Source: Methylomonas methanica
Lineage (GTDB): Bacteria > Pseudomonadota > Gammaproteobacteria > Methylococcales > Methylomonadaceae
DNA length: 64,000 nt
Reading direction: 5' to 3'
NCBI RefSeq assembly: GCF_001644035.1
Contig: NZ_LUUG01000070.1
Coordinates: 1 to 64,000 of the forward strand
Position 1 is the stretch's first letter. The number at the start of each line of letters is the position of its first letter. Shown one piece after another: positions 1-8,491 of the stretch. Position numbers and translations under genes: made by a program. The notes beneath the pieces are model-generated. The model was not told where the DNA came from, searched no databases, and worked only from the letters and a program-made list of their open reading frames with translations.

Positions 1-799
1 GATTTATGCAACAAAGCCCTTATTTTATAGATCTTCATCTTGGGATTATTGAACAACTTTTGCAGCTCTTCGGGTTTCATGGCCCATTGTTTGTTGATGG
101 CGTCGGCACGTTCGCCGCGATAAATAGCGCCATCAACACTTAAGGACGGAAAGCCTTGGTCTTTGTAATGAACAGCAGCCCAGTTTAAAAAAAGCTGATA
201 CAGGCTCGATAAGTTGACTTGAAGGTCTTTTCCGAAATCGTCGGCCCAGTATTGGCTTCAATGACTTTTCGAATTGGCAGCCGTTGAAATTCTTTTGTGT
301 CCCGTCTTACTGGCAATCGTTGGACGTCGTCAAAAAACAGATTGATGTCGGCTTGTAATATTTCGTTTACTGACTTGTTAGTTATCAGCTCAACAAAAAT
401 GGGCAAGGTAGCATTTAGCTTGCCTAGCATTGCCTTGTTTTCTTGATCGTAACGTTTCAGGAAGTCGTCAACAACGGCTGACAATAGCGGCGCTTTTCGG
501 GTTTTTATTGCTGGTGGGGTAGGGGCAGCGACTGTCTCTAGCTGCTTTGGCGTTTCTTGTGTGTTGCTTTTCGCGGAAATAAGGTCGAGCGAATCAAAAC
601 AGATTGTTGAGCTTGTCTTGCCTGTTTTTAGGTCGTGTAAAAGCGATTTGAAATGAGCCGCAAGCTTTAACGCTCGGCGCGTTGCTTCGTCGCTGTCTTC
701 GGTTTTAAGACTTTTGACGATTTCGCGAAGTGCAACGGGAACGCCGAGACGAAAATAAAAGACATTTTTTCGTCTTACTAGATAGGGGATTTTTGCCAT
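1..799 (-). pseudogene. Tyrosine integrase, N-terminal part, frameshifted and cut by window edge
   Basis: The first 20 residues (MAKIPYLVRRKNVFYFRLGV) are typical of the DUF6538-type N-terminus of phage/island tyrosine recombinases, followed by a SAM-like core-binding region. The frame stops at 185-187, right after a run of seven A's on the + strand (187-193). Moving to the -1 frame at that run continues a plausible integrase reading (LNWAAVHYKDQGFPSL and onward) to base 1 with no stop. One base therefore seems lost from the homopolymer, unless a programmed -1 slip restores the protein. The start at 799 is preferred over 835 because AGAGG lies nine bases upstream. The catalytic R-H-R-Y domain would lie outside the window. 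The gene reads away from the adjacent tRNA-Ser, the usual arrangement for an element inserted at a tRNA 3' end. Confidence 0.75.
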
Positions 800-862
800 G
801 ATAGCAAGCCTCTTTGTAGCATCGTTTTGTAGCAAACGTCGCTCATTGAGGCTTTAAAACAA

Positions 863-889
863 AAAAGGCCTTGATTTACAAGGCCTTTT
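863..889 (-). terminator. Rho-independent terminator downstream of tRNA-Ser
   Basis: A perfect 11-bp inverted repeat (AAAAGGCCTTG / CAAGGCCTTTT) with a 5-base loop is followed on the minus strand by a T run. It lies nine bases beyond the encoded CCA end of the tRNA and probably ends its transcript. Confidence 0.85.
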
Positions 890-897
890 CAGTAATA

Positions 898-987
898 TGG
901 CGGAGAGCTAGGGATTCGAACCCCAGGAAGGGATAAACCTTCAACGGTTTTCAAGACCGCCGCTTTCGACCGCTCAGCCAGCTCTCC
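898..987 (-). tRNA. tRNA-Ser (anticodon UGA)
   Basis: On the minus strand the acceptor arm GGAGAGC pairs with GCTCTCC, followed by discriminator G and an encoded CCA. The T loop carries GGTTCGAATCC, and the anticodon loop CTTGAAA gives anticodon UGA (complement at 951-953). The 90-nt length with a long variable arm fits a class II serine tRNA. It is divergent from the ATP-grasp gene at 1063. The integrase reading away from its 3' end suggests it served as an attachment site. Confidence 0.97.
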
Positions 988-1062
988 AACAGCCGCGTAT
1001 TATTACAGAAAATATTTTAAAATCCAGCGTTTTTTGCCAATCCAGCTTAACATCGCAGTCGA

Positions 1063-2166
1063 ATGCAATCTCCCTTTATCCCTAAGTGCTTGTTAGTGAT
1101 TGCCAAATCGGCACGAATGCTGGTGCAAATGTGCATCGATTCCGGGTGCGAAGTGGTGGCTATCGATTGCTTTGTCGATAGCGATACTCGGCAAATGGCA
1201 AAGCAGACATATCAGGTGTCGTCACTGGCATGGGATGATATTAGCGCTACTGTGGCAGCGGTTCGGGAGATTTATGGCTTAACTGAATTGTTATACGGCA
1301 GTGGTTTGGAAACATACCCGGAAACCTTGAGCTGTCTGGAAAAGGATTGGCAGATTATCGGGAATTCGGCCGCTACTTTTCACCGCATCCAAGATAAGCG
1401 CGATTTTTTTGCTCGGCTCGATTCATTGTCAATTCCCCATCCAGAGGTTGTTTTCACAAAGCCTGACGATGGCTTTGACTGGTTGTTTAAACCGTGGCGC
1501 GGCGAGGGCGGCTTGGGCATAAGGCGTTGTAATAGCCGAGCCGATTTTGCCGACGGCTATTGGCAGAAATATATCGAAGGTCGTTCGATGTCGGTGTTGT
1601 TTGCAGCGAGTCGCAATGGGGTTGAGCTGATCGGTTTTAACGAGCAATGGACTGTAAAGCCGGATGACGGGCAGTCGTTCCTATTTGCCGGGATTGCCAG
1701 TCATGCCAAGGTTTCTATGTCTATCCAGGCTGAAATTGCGGATTGCTTAGGCAAGCTTGTAGAGGCTTATCAGTTGCGAGGTTTAAATAGCATGGATTTT
1801 ATGCTGCAAGACGGCACCTGTTATGTATTGGAGATCAATGCGCGGATTTCCGCTAGCGCTCAGCTTTATGGCAAATCGCTGTTATTGAAACATTTGCAAG
1901 GCTTTGAAAACTGCCTGGACGATAGTGTCGAATTATTGATAGGGCCGAGTGCTTATCAGGTAGTTTATGCGAGAGAAAAAGTGACGATACCTGAACGACT
2001 GGCATGGCCGATATGGGCAGTGGATAGGCCGAATCCCGGCGCAATTGTTGCCACAGGCGAGCCGATATGCAGTATTATTGCCACCGGAAAAAACTCGGGG
2101 CAGGTGCTGGATAATCTGCATCGCCAACAACGCATCCTTGCAAATCTTTTGGAAACAGGTCTTTAA
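1063..2166 (+). CDS. ATP-grasp ligase of the H4MPT/methylofuran cluster (Orf17-like)
   Basis: This is a 367-residue ATP-grasp protein. A nucleotide-grasp segment is visible around [15 protein letters not shown] (about residues 145-160), with the Mg-binding [13 protein letters not shown] near residue 260. It lies five bases ahead of mch and probably shares its transcript. Methylotrophs carry ATP-grasp proteins of unknown substrate (Orf7/Orf17 families) beside mch and fae, and these are needed for growth on C1 compounds. The likely role is joining an amino acid, perhaps glutamate, to a cofactor precursor in the cytoplasm, but the substrate is not known. No convincing ribosome-binding site precedes the ATG. 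Confidence 0.75.
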   Translation: MQSPFIPKCLLVIAKSARMLVQMCIDSGCEVVAIDCFVDSDTRQMAKQTYQVSSLAWDDISATVAAVREIYGLTELLYGSGLETYPETLSCLEKDWQIIGNSAATFHRIQDKRDFFARLDSLSIPHPEVVFTKPDDGFDWLFKPWRGEGGLGIRRCNSRADFADGYWQKYIEGRSMSVLFAASRNGVELIGFNEQWTVKPDDGQSFLFAGIASHAKVSMSIQAEIADCLGKLVEAYQLRGLNSMDFMLQDGTCYVLEINARISASAQLYGKSLLLKHLQGFENCLDDSVELLIGPSAYQVVYAREKVTIPERLAWPIWAVDRPNPGAIVATGEPICSIIATGKNSGQVLDNLHRQQRILANLLETGL

Positions 2167-2171
2167 AACTC

Positions 2172-3155
2172 ATGCAATACCAGGCAAGCGTCAATAAATT
2201 TTCCCAGCCCTTGGTTCAACAACTGCTGGATAACGCGGATAAATTACGGTTGGGTATCGAAAAGCTGGAAAACGGCTGCACTGTTATCGATGCGGGTATC
2301 AAAGTGCCGGGCGGTCTGGAAGCAGGACGGATTATCACTGAAATCTGCATGGGCGGTTTGGGTACCGCGACGATCTCGCAAAGTCCGTACACCACCAATT
2401 GGCCGCTGACCATTAACGTTCACGCCAGCAATCCGGTATTGTCTTGCCTGGGTAGCCAATATGCCGGGTGGAGTTTGTCGCATGGTAAATATTATGCTTT
2501 GGGTTCCGGGCCGGCACGGGCGATGGCGACCAAATTAAAAGAAGGGGTCGTCGAGCCTGTCGAAGAGCTTTATAAAGAACTGGAATACCGCGACAGCGCG
2601 GCGCAAACCGCATTGGTCATCGAAAACGATGCATTGCCGCCGGTGGAAATCGTCGAGAAAGTCGCGGCGGCTTGCGGCGTTTCGCCGGCTAATTTGACGA
2701 TTATTGTCACGCCTACCAGCAGTTTGGCGGGTGGTGTACAAGTAGTCGGTCGGGTGTTGGAAGTAGCGATGCACAAAGCCCACGCGCTGCATTTTCCATT
2801 GGAAAACATTATCGACGGTTCCGGCAGTGCGCCGATTTGCCCTCCACATCCTAACTTTGTTAAAGCCATGGGCCGCACTAACGATGCTATTTTGTTTGCC
2901 GGCCAAGTGCATTTGTTTGTGAAAGGCAGCGACGAAGCAGCGGAAAAATTGGCCAAGGAGTTGCCAAGTTCGACATCAAAAGATTACGGTAAACCGTTTG
3001 CCGATATTTTCAAAGCCTACGAATACGATTTCTTCAAAGTCGATGCGATGTTGTTCAGCCCGGCCAGCGTTATCGTCACCGCAGTAGAATCAGGTAAAAG
3101 TTTCCGCGCCGGCAAATTGGATAATGCTTTGCTCGATCTTTCGTTCGGGGCTTAA
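2172..3155 (+). CDS. mch: Methenyl-H4MPT cyclohydrolase
   Basis: Mch interconverts 5,10-methenyl-H4MPT and 5-formyl-H4MPT in the cytoplasmic formaldehyde oxidation pathway. The 327 residues match the family length, and the protein has its characteristic segments, including [29 protein letters not shown] and GSGPARAM, across the first 120 residues. A central [17 protein letters not shown] stretch and the [13 protein letters not shown] loop follow. The family is shared by methanogenic archaea and methylotrophic bacteria, so with fae it marks the organism as a methylotroph. It starts five bases after the upstream ATP-grasp gene and ends ahead of a strong hairpin before the next gene. Confidence 0.97.
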   Translation: MQYQASVNKFSQPLVQQLLDNADKLRLGIEKLENGCTVIDAGIKVPGGLEAGRIITEICMGGLGTATISQSPYTTNWPLTINVHASNPVLSCLGSQYAGWSLSHGKYYALGSGPARAMATKLKEGVVEPVEELYKELEYRDSAAQTALVIENDALPPVEIVEKVAAACGVSPANLTIIVTPTSSLAGGVQVVGRVLEVAMHKAHALHFPLENIIDGSGSAPICPPHPNFVKAMGRTNDAILFAGQVHLFVKGSDEAAEKLAKELPSSTSKDYGKPFADIFKAYEYDFFKVDAMLFSPASVIVTAVESGKSFRAGKLDNALLDLSFGA

Positions 3156-3176
3156 TCCGCTCTAAATCTCTTCGAC

Positions 3177-3211
3177 AGCTAACTGGCCTTGCCGCGCAAG
3201 GTCGGTTAGCT
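3177..3211 (+). other. Long hairpin between mch and the RimK-like gene
   Basis: Arms 3177-3191 (AGCTAACTGGCCTTG) and 3197-3211 (CAAGGTCGGTTAGCT) form a 15-bp RNA stem when two G-U pairs are allowed, with loop CCGCG. No T run follows, so it is more likely an mRNA-stabilising or processing element, or a weak barrier, than an intrinsic terminator. Confidence 0.6.
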
Positions 3212-3243
3212 TGTATCGCTAACTTCATTCGTAACACATTCCC

Positions 3244-4146
3244 TTGCGCCGAATTGCAATTATCACCGACGATCCCGGTTGGCATGGCAAGCAGTTGTGC
3301 TTGGCTTTTGCCGAGCGCGGTTATGCCGCCGACTATGTATCGCTGACTGCCTGCAAATTGCAGTTAACGATCACCGAACTGCCCATTATTATTCCCGGTT
3401 TTGAGCAAGAATTGCCGGCGGCGGTTTTCGTGCGGGGCGTGCCCGGCGGTTCACTGGAAGAGGTGGTGTTTTATTTGGATGTCTTGCACGCCTTAAAGAT
3501 ACTGGGGGTGCCGGTATATAACGATGCCGGCGCGATCGAGCGTAGCGTCGATAAGGGCATGACCAGTTTTTTATTGCGGCATGCCGGCTTGCCGACTGCG
3601 ATGACCTGGGTGTTACGCGATCGTGACGCAGCATTGGCGATTGCCGAGCAACAGTTACGCGAGGGCTATTATCTAATCAGCAAGCCTTTGTTCGGTTCTC
3701 AAGGCGAAGGCATTCGGCGTATCGAAAAATCCACCGATTTGTTGTGGTTGACCAGCAGTCGCGGTATTTATTATTTGCAGCGCTTTGTGGAATGTGCAGG
3801 CGATGGTTATTCGGATGTGCGCGTGTTCGTGATCAACGGCAGAGCGGTTGCTGCGATGCGGCGGCGCGGTATTTCTTGGCTGAATAATGTGGCCAGAGGC
3901 GCGTCTTGTGAATGCATTGAGCTGGAGCCTGACTTAGCAGAGTTGGCGATTGCCGCTGTCAATGCGTTAAAAATGGATTACGCCGGTGTGGATGTCATTC
4001 AGGATGAGGACGGCTGTTATCGCATCATCGAAGTAAACAGCGTGCCGGCCTGGAAAGGCTTGCAAAGTGTTTGCGAGATCAACATCGCCGAATACCTGGT
4101 GGCCGATTTGCTCGATCGTTATTGCGTAAAGGAAAAAGTATGCTGA
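3244..4146 (+). CDS. RimK-like ATP-grasp ligase of the H4MPT cluster (Orf7-like)
   Basis: This 300-residue protein belongs to the RimK/glutathione-synthetase ATP-grasp group. Visible motifs are SKPLFGSQGEGIRRIEK (about 142-158), the YLQRFVE hinge and RIIEVNSVPAWKGLQ (about 260-275), which holds the metal-binding E and N. Archaeal RimK relatives add glutamate to H4MPT or F420. Bacterial dephospho-H4MPT lacks that glutamate, so a role on the polyglutamate tail of methylofuran is one possibility; this is inference. The frame opens with TTG at 3244 and a poor ribosome-binding site, so the start is uncertain. It overlaps the next gene by seven bases (ATGCTGA), indicating translational coupling. 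Confidence 0.8.
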   Translation: MRRIAIITDDPGWHGKQLCLAFAERGYAADYVSLTACKLQLTITELPIIIPGFEQELPAAVFVRGVPGGSLEEVVFYLDVLHALKILGVPVYNDAGAIERSVDKGMTSFLLRHAGLPTAMTWVLRDRDAALAIAEQQLREGYYLISKPLFGSQGEGIRRIEKSTDLLWLTSSRGIYYLQRFVECAGDGYSDVRVFVINGRAVAAMRRRGISWLNNVARGASCECIELEPDLAELAIAAVNALKMDYAGVDVIQDEDGCYRIIEVNSVPAWKGLQSVCEINIAEYLVADLLDRYCVKEKVC

Positions 4147-5006
4147 GCAGGCAGCAATTGATAGACGTTTATCTGCAAGCTTGCGAAACCGAGTTGCAAG
4201 CCTTTAAGCCCGGCAATGTCAGCGTCTACAGCGCTGCCGACGATATGACGGTTGAGGATTTTCGTGTCAGCGCTCGGGTTAGCAGCGAGCCGATCACTAA
4301 TCCCGATTACAGCTTGGGCGAGAAAATTTACTATGCGGTCAAGGCTACCCGCGAGGCGGTGGCTTGCAATACCAATCTGGGTATTATTCTGCTTTGCGCG
4401 CCTTTGTTGCAGGCGGTGGCTAGGTTGGCGAAAGGTGAAAACTTGCGCGATGGTTTACGACTATTGCTGGAAAAAACTACTCGCGAGGATGCCGATTGGG
4501 TTTTCAAGGCCGTGACCTTGGCCGCTCCGGCGGGCTTGGGCGAATCCGCGCAACACGACGTACAAAAGCCGGCGGATGTGAACCTGACCGAGGCTATGGT
4601 TTTTGCCGCTGACAAGGACAGAATTGCGTTGCAATACGCAACAATTTTTAAAGACGTTTTTGATTTCGGCGTTTTACGATATAATCGTGCTTTCGTTTTG
4701 TCTGGCGATTGTGCTTGGGCTGCGTTAGCGGTTTTTGCCGCAATGTTGGCTCAATATCCCGATAGTCATATTGAGCGGAAGTATGGAGAGCGGTATTCAG
4801 AGTGGATCAAGGCTGAGATGCATAAGCTCGATAGAGCGATGCAAACAGCTTGTGAGCCTAAAGAGCTTTTGCCAGTATTGTATGATCTGGACAAAGCTTT
4901 TAAGGCACAAAGGATCAATCCGGGTACAACAGCTGACATAACTGTAGCGACAGTACTGGTGGTGCTTCTGGAACAACTTATCGGTGAAGAAACCGGTGGG
5001 TTATAG
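4140..5006 (+). CDS. CitG-like (triphosphoribosyl-dephospho-CoA synthase family) protein, Orf5 of the H4MPT cluster
   Basis: The 288 residues resemble the CitG/MdcB family, which joins a ribosyl-triphosphate group to dephospho-CoA. The N-terminal ACETELQAFKPGNVSVYSAA and the AVKATREAVACNTNLGIILL segment are the recognisable parts. Methylotrophs carry this paralogue (Orf5) beside mch, where it is required for C1 growth. By chemical analogy it may handle a phosphoribosyl intermediate in cofactor synthesis, but the reaction is not established. The ATG at 4140 follows AAAGGAAAAAGT and overlaps the stop of the RimK-like gene; an upstream ATG at 4071 lies inside that gene and is rejected. Confidence 0.85.
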   Translation: MLSRQQLIDVYLQACETELQAFKPGNVSVYSAADDMTVEDFRVSARVSSEPITNPDYSLGEKIYYAVKATREAVACNTNLGIILLCAPLLQAVARLAKGENLRDGLRLLLEKTTREDADWVFKAVTLAAPAGLGESAQHDVQKPADVNLTEAMVFAADKDRIALQYATIFKDVFDFGVLRYNRAFVLSGDCAWAALAVFAAMLAQYPDSHIERKYGERYSEWIKAEMHKLDRAMQTACEPKELLPVLYDLDKAFKAQRINPGTTADITVATVLVVLLEQLIGEETGGL

Positions 5007-5034
5007 AGGGAACTAAGCAGAAACTACAATCTTG

Positions 5035-5058
5035 AGACACTAACGTGTCTATTTTTTT
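5035..5058 (+). terminator. Terminator or attenuator ahead of fae
   Basis: The stem AGACAC / GTGTCT with loop TAAC is followed by ATTTTTTT. It lies 28 bases after the CitG-like gene and 34 bases before the fae start. The stem is short, so it may be a leaky terminator separating the weakly expressed biosynthetic genes from the very highly expressed fae, or a leader attenuator. Confidence 0.6.
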
Positions 5059-5091
5059 GGTTCAATCTTATCTTTAGGGGATAAATTTAAA

Positions 5092-5607
5092 ATGGCAAAA
5101 ATCAATAACTTGCGTGTTGGCGAATCTTTGGTTGGTGAAGGCAACGAAATTGCTCACATCGATTTGATCATCGGCCCACGCGGCTCAGCAGCTGAAACTG
5201 CTTTCGCAAATGCTTTGACAAACAACAAAGACGGTTTCTCTACTCTGTTGGCTGTTGTTGCTCCTAACCTGTTGGTTAAACCTGCAACCATCCTGTTCAA
5301 CAAAGTAACCATCAAAGGCGCAAAACAAGCTGTTCAAATGTTTGGACCAGCTCAACGCGCTGTTGCTATGGCTGTTGCTGATTCCGTTGAAGACGGCACT
5401 ATCCCTGCTGACGAAGCTGACGATTTGTTCATTTCTGTTGGTGTTTTCATCCACTGGTTGGCTGAAGACGATGCAAAAATCGAAGAATTCAACTACAAAG
5501 CTACCAAAGAAGCAATCGCTCGCGCTGTTGCCGGTACTCCAACTGCTAAAGAAGTAGTTGCTGCTAAATCTGGTGCAAAACACCCATTTGCTGCTAACAA
5601 CGTTTAA
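5092..5607 (+). CDS. fae: Formaldehyde-activating enzyme
   Basis: Fae condenses formaldehyde with (dephospho-)H4MPT to methylene-H4MPT, the entry step of formaldehyde oxidation. The 171 residues contain the conserved [17 protein letters not shown] near the N-terminus. His22 lies at the position of the proposed catalytic acid of the Methylobacterium enzyme. The codon choice is strongly biased (GCT, GTT, AAA, GAA) compared with the GC-richer neighbours, as expected for one of the most abundant proteins of a methylotroph. A strong ribosome-binding site (AGGGGATAAATTTAAA) precedes the ATG. The gene is bounded by a short hairpin upstream and a perfect terminator downstream, so it is probably transcribed on its own at a high level. 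Confidence 0.98.
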   Translation: MAKINNLRVGESLVGEGNEIAHIDLIIGPRGSAAETAFANALTNNKDGFSTLLAVVAPNLLVKPATILFNKVTIKGAKQAVQMFGPAQRAVAMAVADSVEDGTIPADEADDLFISVGVFIHWLAEDDAKIEEFNYKATKEAIARAVAGTPTAKEVVAAKSGAKHPFAANNV

Positions 5608-5633
5608 GTTTTTAGTTTCAAAGGCTGTCGAAG

Positions 5634-5661
5634 ATACCCCGGCTTGCCGGGGTATTTTTTT
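5634..5661 (+). terminator. Rho-independent terminator of fae
   Basis: A perfect 10-bp stem ATACCCCGGC / GCCGGGGTAT with a two-base loop is followed by seven T's. It lies 27 bases beyond the fae stop and directly abuts the end of the convergent HisA-like gene. Confidence 0.92.
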
Positions 5662-5663
5662 GC

Positions 5664-6347
5664 CTAAAATTTTTCCATCATGGCGGCGTCGATACTGCCG
5701 TTATGCAAAGCGCTGGCCAGCAACACGGCATCAATGCCGATGGTTTTCAGTTGCATGAGATCGTTAATATCGCGCACACCGCCAGCCGCGACAAAACGTT
5801 TGTCTGGATGTTCCTTGCAAAGCTTGCTTAGTTTTTCAAAGTCCGGGCCCTTATTGCTGCCGACCAAATCCAAGGTCATCACCACTACAGTTTCCGGCCA
5901 CAGTTCCAGGCTTTCCAACCATCCAGGATGACCCAAAGCCTGGTTATGTTTAAAATCCAGGGATAGGATGAGACCGGCGTTTTTTAAAGATACGGGTAGT
6001 TGTTGCGATTCGGTGCCGATGACCGGCTTACAGTTACTTGGACGAGTGGTCGTAGTTAGAGCTTGATAGCTGCTGCCGTTATCCAGCCAAAATTCCTGGT
6101 TTGTATATTGGCTAAGCAAGTCATCGATGGCCACGTCGTGATTGCCGTTGCCGCCGATAGCGTCGAGGTCTGCAATGTAAAATGTTTGAAATGGATACAG
6201 CTTTAAAAAACGGGCTACCACGTAGTTTATCTCGCTGCTATCGCACAGTGACGAAGTGTGATGTACGGGTTGATAGCGACTGCGGTCGCCGCCTGCGGCA
6301 TGGACCACTTGGCCGCCTTTTAAATCAATGACTGGAATAATCTGCAT
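5664..6347 (-). CDS. HisA/HisF-like TIM-barrel protein of the methylofuran/H4MPT cluster
   Basis: The 227-residue protein opens with IIPVIDLKGGQVVHAAGGDR, the first strand and phosphate-binding loop of HisA-type barrels. It has YIADLDAIGG near residue 57 and a C-terminal FVAAGGVRDINDL phosphate-binding segment. It is not expected to be the histidine-pathway HisA, because that lies in his operons and this copy sits among C1-cofactor genes. Related proteins occur in methylotroph cofactor clusters with no proven reaction. It is convergent with fae and divergent from the MfnD-like gene, with only 20 bases between the two starts. A phosphosugar isomerase or lyase step in cofactor synthesis is an inference. 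Confidence 0.75.
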   Translation of the reverse strand: MQIIPVIDLKGGQVVHAAGGDRSRYQPVHHTSSLCDSSEINYVVARFLKLYPFQTFYIADLDAIGGNGNHDVAIDDLLSQYTNQEFWLDNGSSYQALTTTTRPSNCKPVIGTESQQLPVSLKNAGLILSLDFKHNQALGHPGWLESLELWPETVVVMTLDLVGSNKGPDFEKLSKLCKEHPDKRFVAAGGVRDINDLMQLKTIGIDAVLLASALHNGSIDAAMMEKF

Positions 6348-6367
6348 AGGCCAAGCGAGTTTTAGAA

Positions 6368-7357
6368 TTGAGAATTCTGGTATTTGAATATATTACCGGC
6401 GGCGGTTTGGTCGGGCAGGCATTGCCTGCTTCGTTGGCGACGGAAGGCGAGATGATGTTACAGACTTTAATCGTCGAGCTGAAGTGTCTGGACGATATTC
6501 AGCTATGCGTACCGCTGGACGAGCGTTGCGCCAGATCGGATATGTTGTCGCAATCGGAAATTGTAACGGTAAGCGCCGCTTGCGACATCTTTGCACTGTT
6601 GCGGGATTTACTAACTGAAGCCGATTTGTTTTGGCCAATCGCGCCGGAAAGCAATGGCATTTTGCAAAGCTTGGCTGAGCTGGCTATTGCCGCGAATGTC
6701 GAGGTTTTGTTATCAAACTCCGCCGCCTTGGCTGTTTGCGCCAACAAGTATGCGACTTATCAAGCTTTGAAAAAATGCGCGATTCCATTGGTGGAGACTC
6801 GCTTGCTCGATCAATGGGTGGATGGCTTAGGCGATAATATCGTCATAAAAATTGCCGACGGCGTCGGGTGCCTCGATAGTTTGCAAATCGATGCCAAACA
6901 ACTGCCGGCCGCTATTGCCGAATTAAACGATCCGCAAAGCTATGTCTTGCAACCCTATATCCATGGACAGGCCGCCAGTTTGTCTTGCTTGTTCAAACAC
7001 GGCCAAGCTTGGCTTATTTGCTATAACCACCAGCAAATCGTTTTGGAAAATGGCCGATTCAGTTTGCAAGGCTGTTTAGTCAATATGCCAACCGATAAGC
7101 TGGATTTTTATCGAAACCTGGTAAATGAAATCGCCGAAGCGATGCCCGGCTTATGGGGTTATGTTGGTATTGATGTTATAGAGAACGCCGAATTAGGTCC
7201 GTTGGTAGTGGAAATCAATCCGCGTCTGACGAGTTCTTACGTCGGTATCCAACAAGCGACCGGCATCAACGTGGCAGAGCAGGTATTGCGCCTGCGGCAT
7301 GCAGACCCGGTTTTTCGGGTCAGTAGAAATGAAACGGTCCAAATCAGTATCAATTAA
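6368..7357 (+). CDS. ATP-grasp ligase related to tyramine-glutamate ligase MfnD (OrfY-like)
   Basis: The 329-residue protein starts MRILVFEYITGGG, the signature N-terminus of archaeal MfnD (tyramine:L-glutamate ligase). It ends with the ATP-grasp metal site LVVEINPRLTSSYVGIQ (about residues 278-294). In methanogens MfnD attaches glutamate to tyramine in methanofuran synthesis. Bacterial methylofuran also carries a poly-glutamate chain, so the same step is likely here. The start codon is TTG at 6368. The stop is followed after eight bases by the MfnF-like gene, so the two are surely co-transcribed. Confidence 0.82.
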   Translation: MRILVFEYITGGGLVGQALPASLATEGEMMLQTLIVELKCLDDIQLCVPLDERCARSDMLSQSEIVTVSAACDIFALLRDLLTEADLFWPIAPESNGILQSLAELAIAANVEVLLSNSAALAVCANKYATYQALKKCAIPLVETRLLDQWVDGLGDNIVIKIADGVGCLDSLQIDAKQLPAAIAELNDPQSYVLQPYIHGQAASLSCLFKHGQAWLICYNHQQIVLENGRFSLQGCLVNMPTDKLDFYRNLVNEIAEAMPGLWGYVGIDVIENAELGPLVVEINPRLTSSYVGIQQATGINVAEQVLRLRHADPVFRVSRNETVQISIN

Positions 7358-7365
7358 AAAGGGAT

Positions 7366-8412
7366 ATGAATACACAGATAGCAGGTTGGGATATTGGCGG
7401 TGCGCACGTCAAATTGGCCTTGTTGGATGGCTCCGGGCATGTCCGGACAGTTGCTCAGCAGGCTTGTCCGCTATGGAAGGGCGTGGATTTCTTGCATAGC
7501 ACCCTGGCCGATTTGGCCGGCCAGTTCGATTTGCAGGATTGCCAGCATGCCGTGACAATGACCGGCGAACTGGTGGATTGCTTTACCAGTCGCGAGCAAG
7601 GCGTCAATGCCATCGTCCAGGCTGTTTGCGAACAATTCAACGCCGAGCAGGTATCGGTATTTGCCGGCTCGCGCGGCTTTTTGCCGGCAGCGCAAATTCA
7701 GCCGGCCGATTGCATGGAGATCGCCTCCGCTAACTGGCTGGCCAGCTTGTTAATGGTAGAAAAACGCCTGCCGAACGTCTTATTTGTGGATATAGGCAGT
7801 ACCACAAGCGATATTTTGCTTGTCGAAAACCACCAGCTTAAAGTGCAAGGCTTTACCGACTATCAGCGCTTGGTCTCCGGCGAATTGGTGTATACCGGCA
7901 TTGTCCGCACGGCGGTAATGGCGATTGCCCAAGAGGCAGAGTTCAACGGCCAGCAAATGGGCTTGATGGCCGAATATTTCGCGACGATGGCCGATGTGTA
8001 TCGCCTGACCGGCGACTTGAACGAAGCGCACGATCAAAGCGATACCGCCGATGGCGCGGAAAAGTCGATTTCGGCCAGTGCCCGCCGCTTGTCGCGGTTG
8101 ACCGGTTACGAGTTCAGCGAGAGCGATCACGCACTCTGGTTGGCATTTGCAGAGCAACTAAAAACCAAGCAAATACAAAAAATTAGTCTGGCTTGTGTCA
8201 GGCAATTGCAAAGAGCGGAAACCCGCTCGGCGATTAAATTAGTCGGTGCCGGCGTCGGCCGGTTTTTGGTACGGGACATTGCCAGGGATTTAGGGGTTGA
8301 TTATCTGGACTTTACCGAGTTGCTGCCAGCAACCGATAAAACCCAGGCTATCGACGCAGCCGACTGCGCGCCGGCCGCTGCCGTGGCTTATCTTGCCGGC
8401 GGGTTTGGTTAA
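7366..8412 (+). CDS. Hydantoinase-like protein, MfnF/Orf9 family
   Basis: The 348-residue protein belongs to the hydantoinase/oxoprolinase ASKHA-fold group. The phosphate-binding loops are GWDIGGAHVKLALLDG (residues 7-22) and FVDIGSTTSDILLVE (about 138-152). The archaeal relative MfnF condenses aminomethylfuran diphosphate with tyramine-glutamate, and the methylotroph version is Orf9, needed for C1 growth. Its position between the MfnD-like and MfnE-like genes supports a methylofuran role. The ATG at 7366 directly follows AAAAAGGGAT. An 80-base gap without obvious structure separates it from pabB. Confidence 0.82.
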   Translation: MNTQIAGWDIGGAHVKLALLDGSGHVRTVAQQACPLWKGVDFLHSTLADLAGQFDLQDCQHAVTMTGELVDCFTSREQGVNAIVQAVCEQFNAEQVSVFAGSRGFLPAAQIQPADCMEIASANWLASLLMVEKRLPNVLFVDIGSTTSDILLVENHQLKVQGFTDYQRLVSGELVYTGIVRTAVMAIAQEAEFNGQQMGLMAEYFATMADVYRLTGDLNEAHDQSDTADGAEKSISASARRLSRLTGYEFSESDHALWLAFAEQLKTKQIQKISLACVRQLQRAETRSAIKLVGAGVGRFLVRDIARDLGVDYLDFTELLPATDKTQAIDAADCAPAAAVAYLAGGFG

Positions 8413-8491
8413 AGCCGGCGGCTGGGGTAAAATCGGTAGATTGCAAATCATGTCTTCGCGGCACATTCCGGCCGTTTATTAGCACCCCTTA

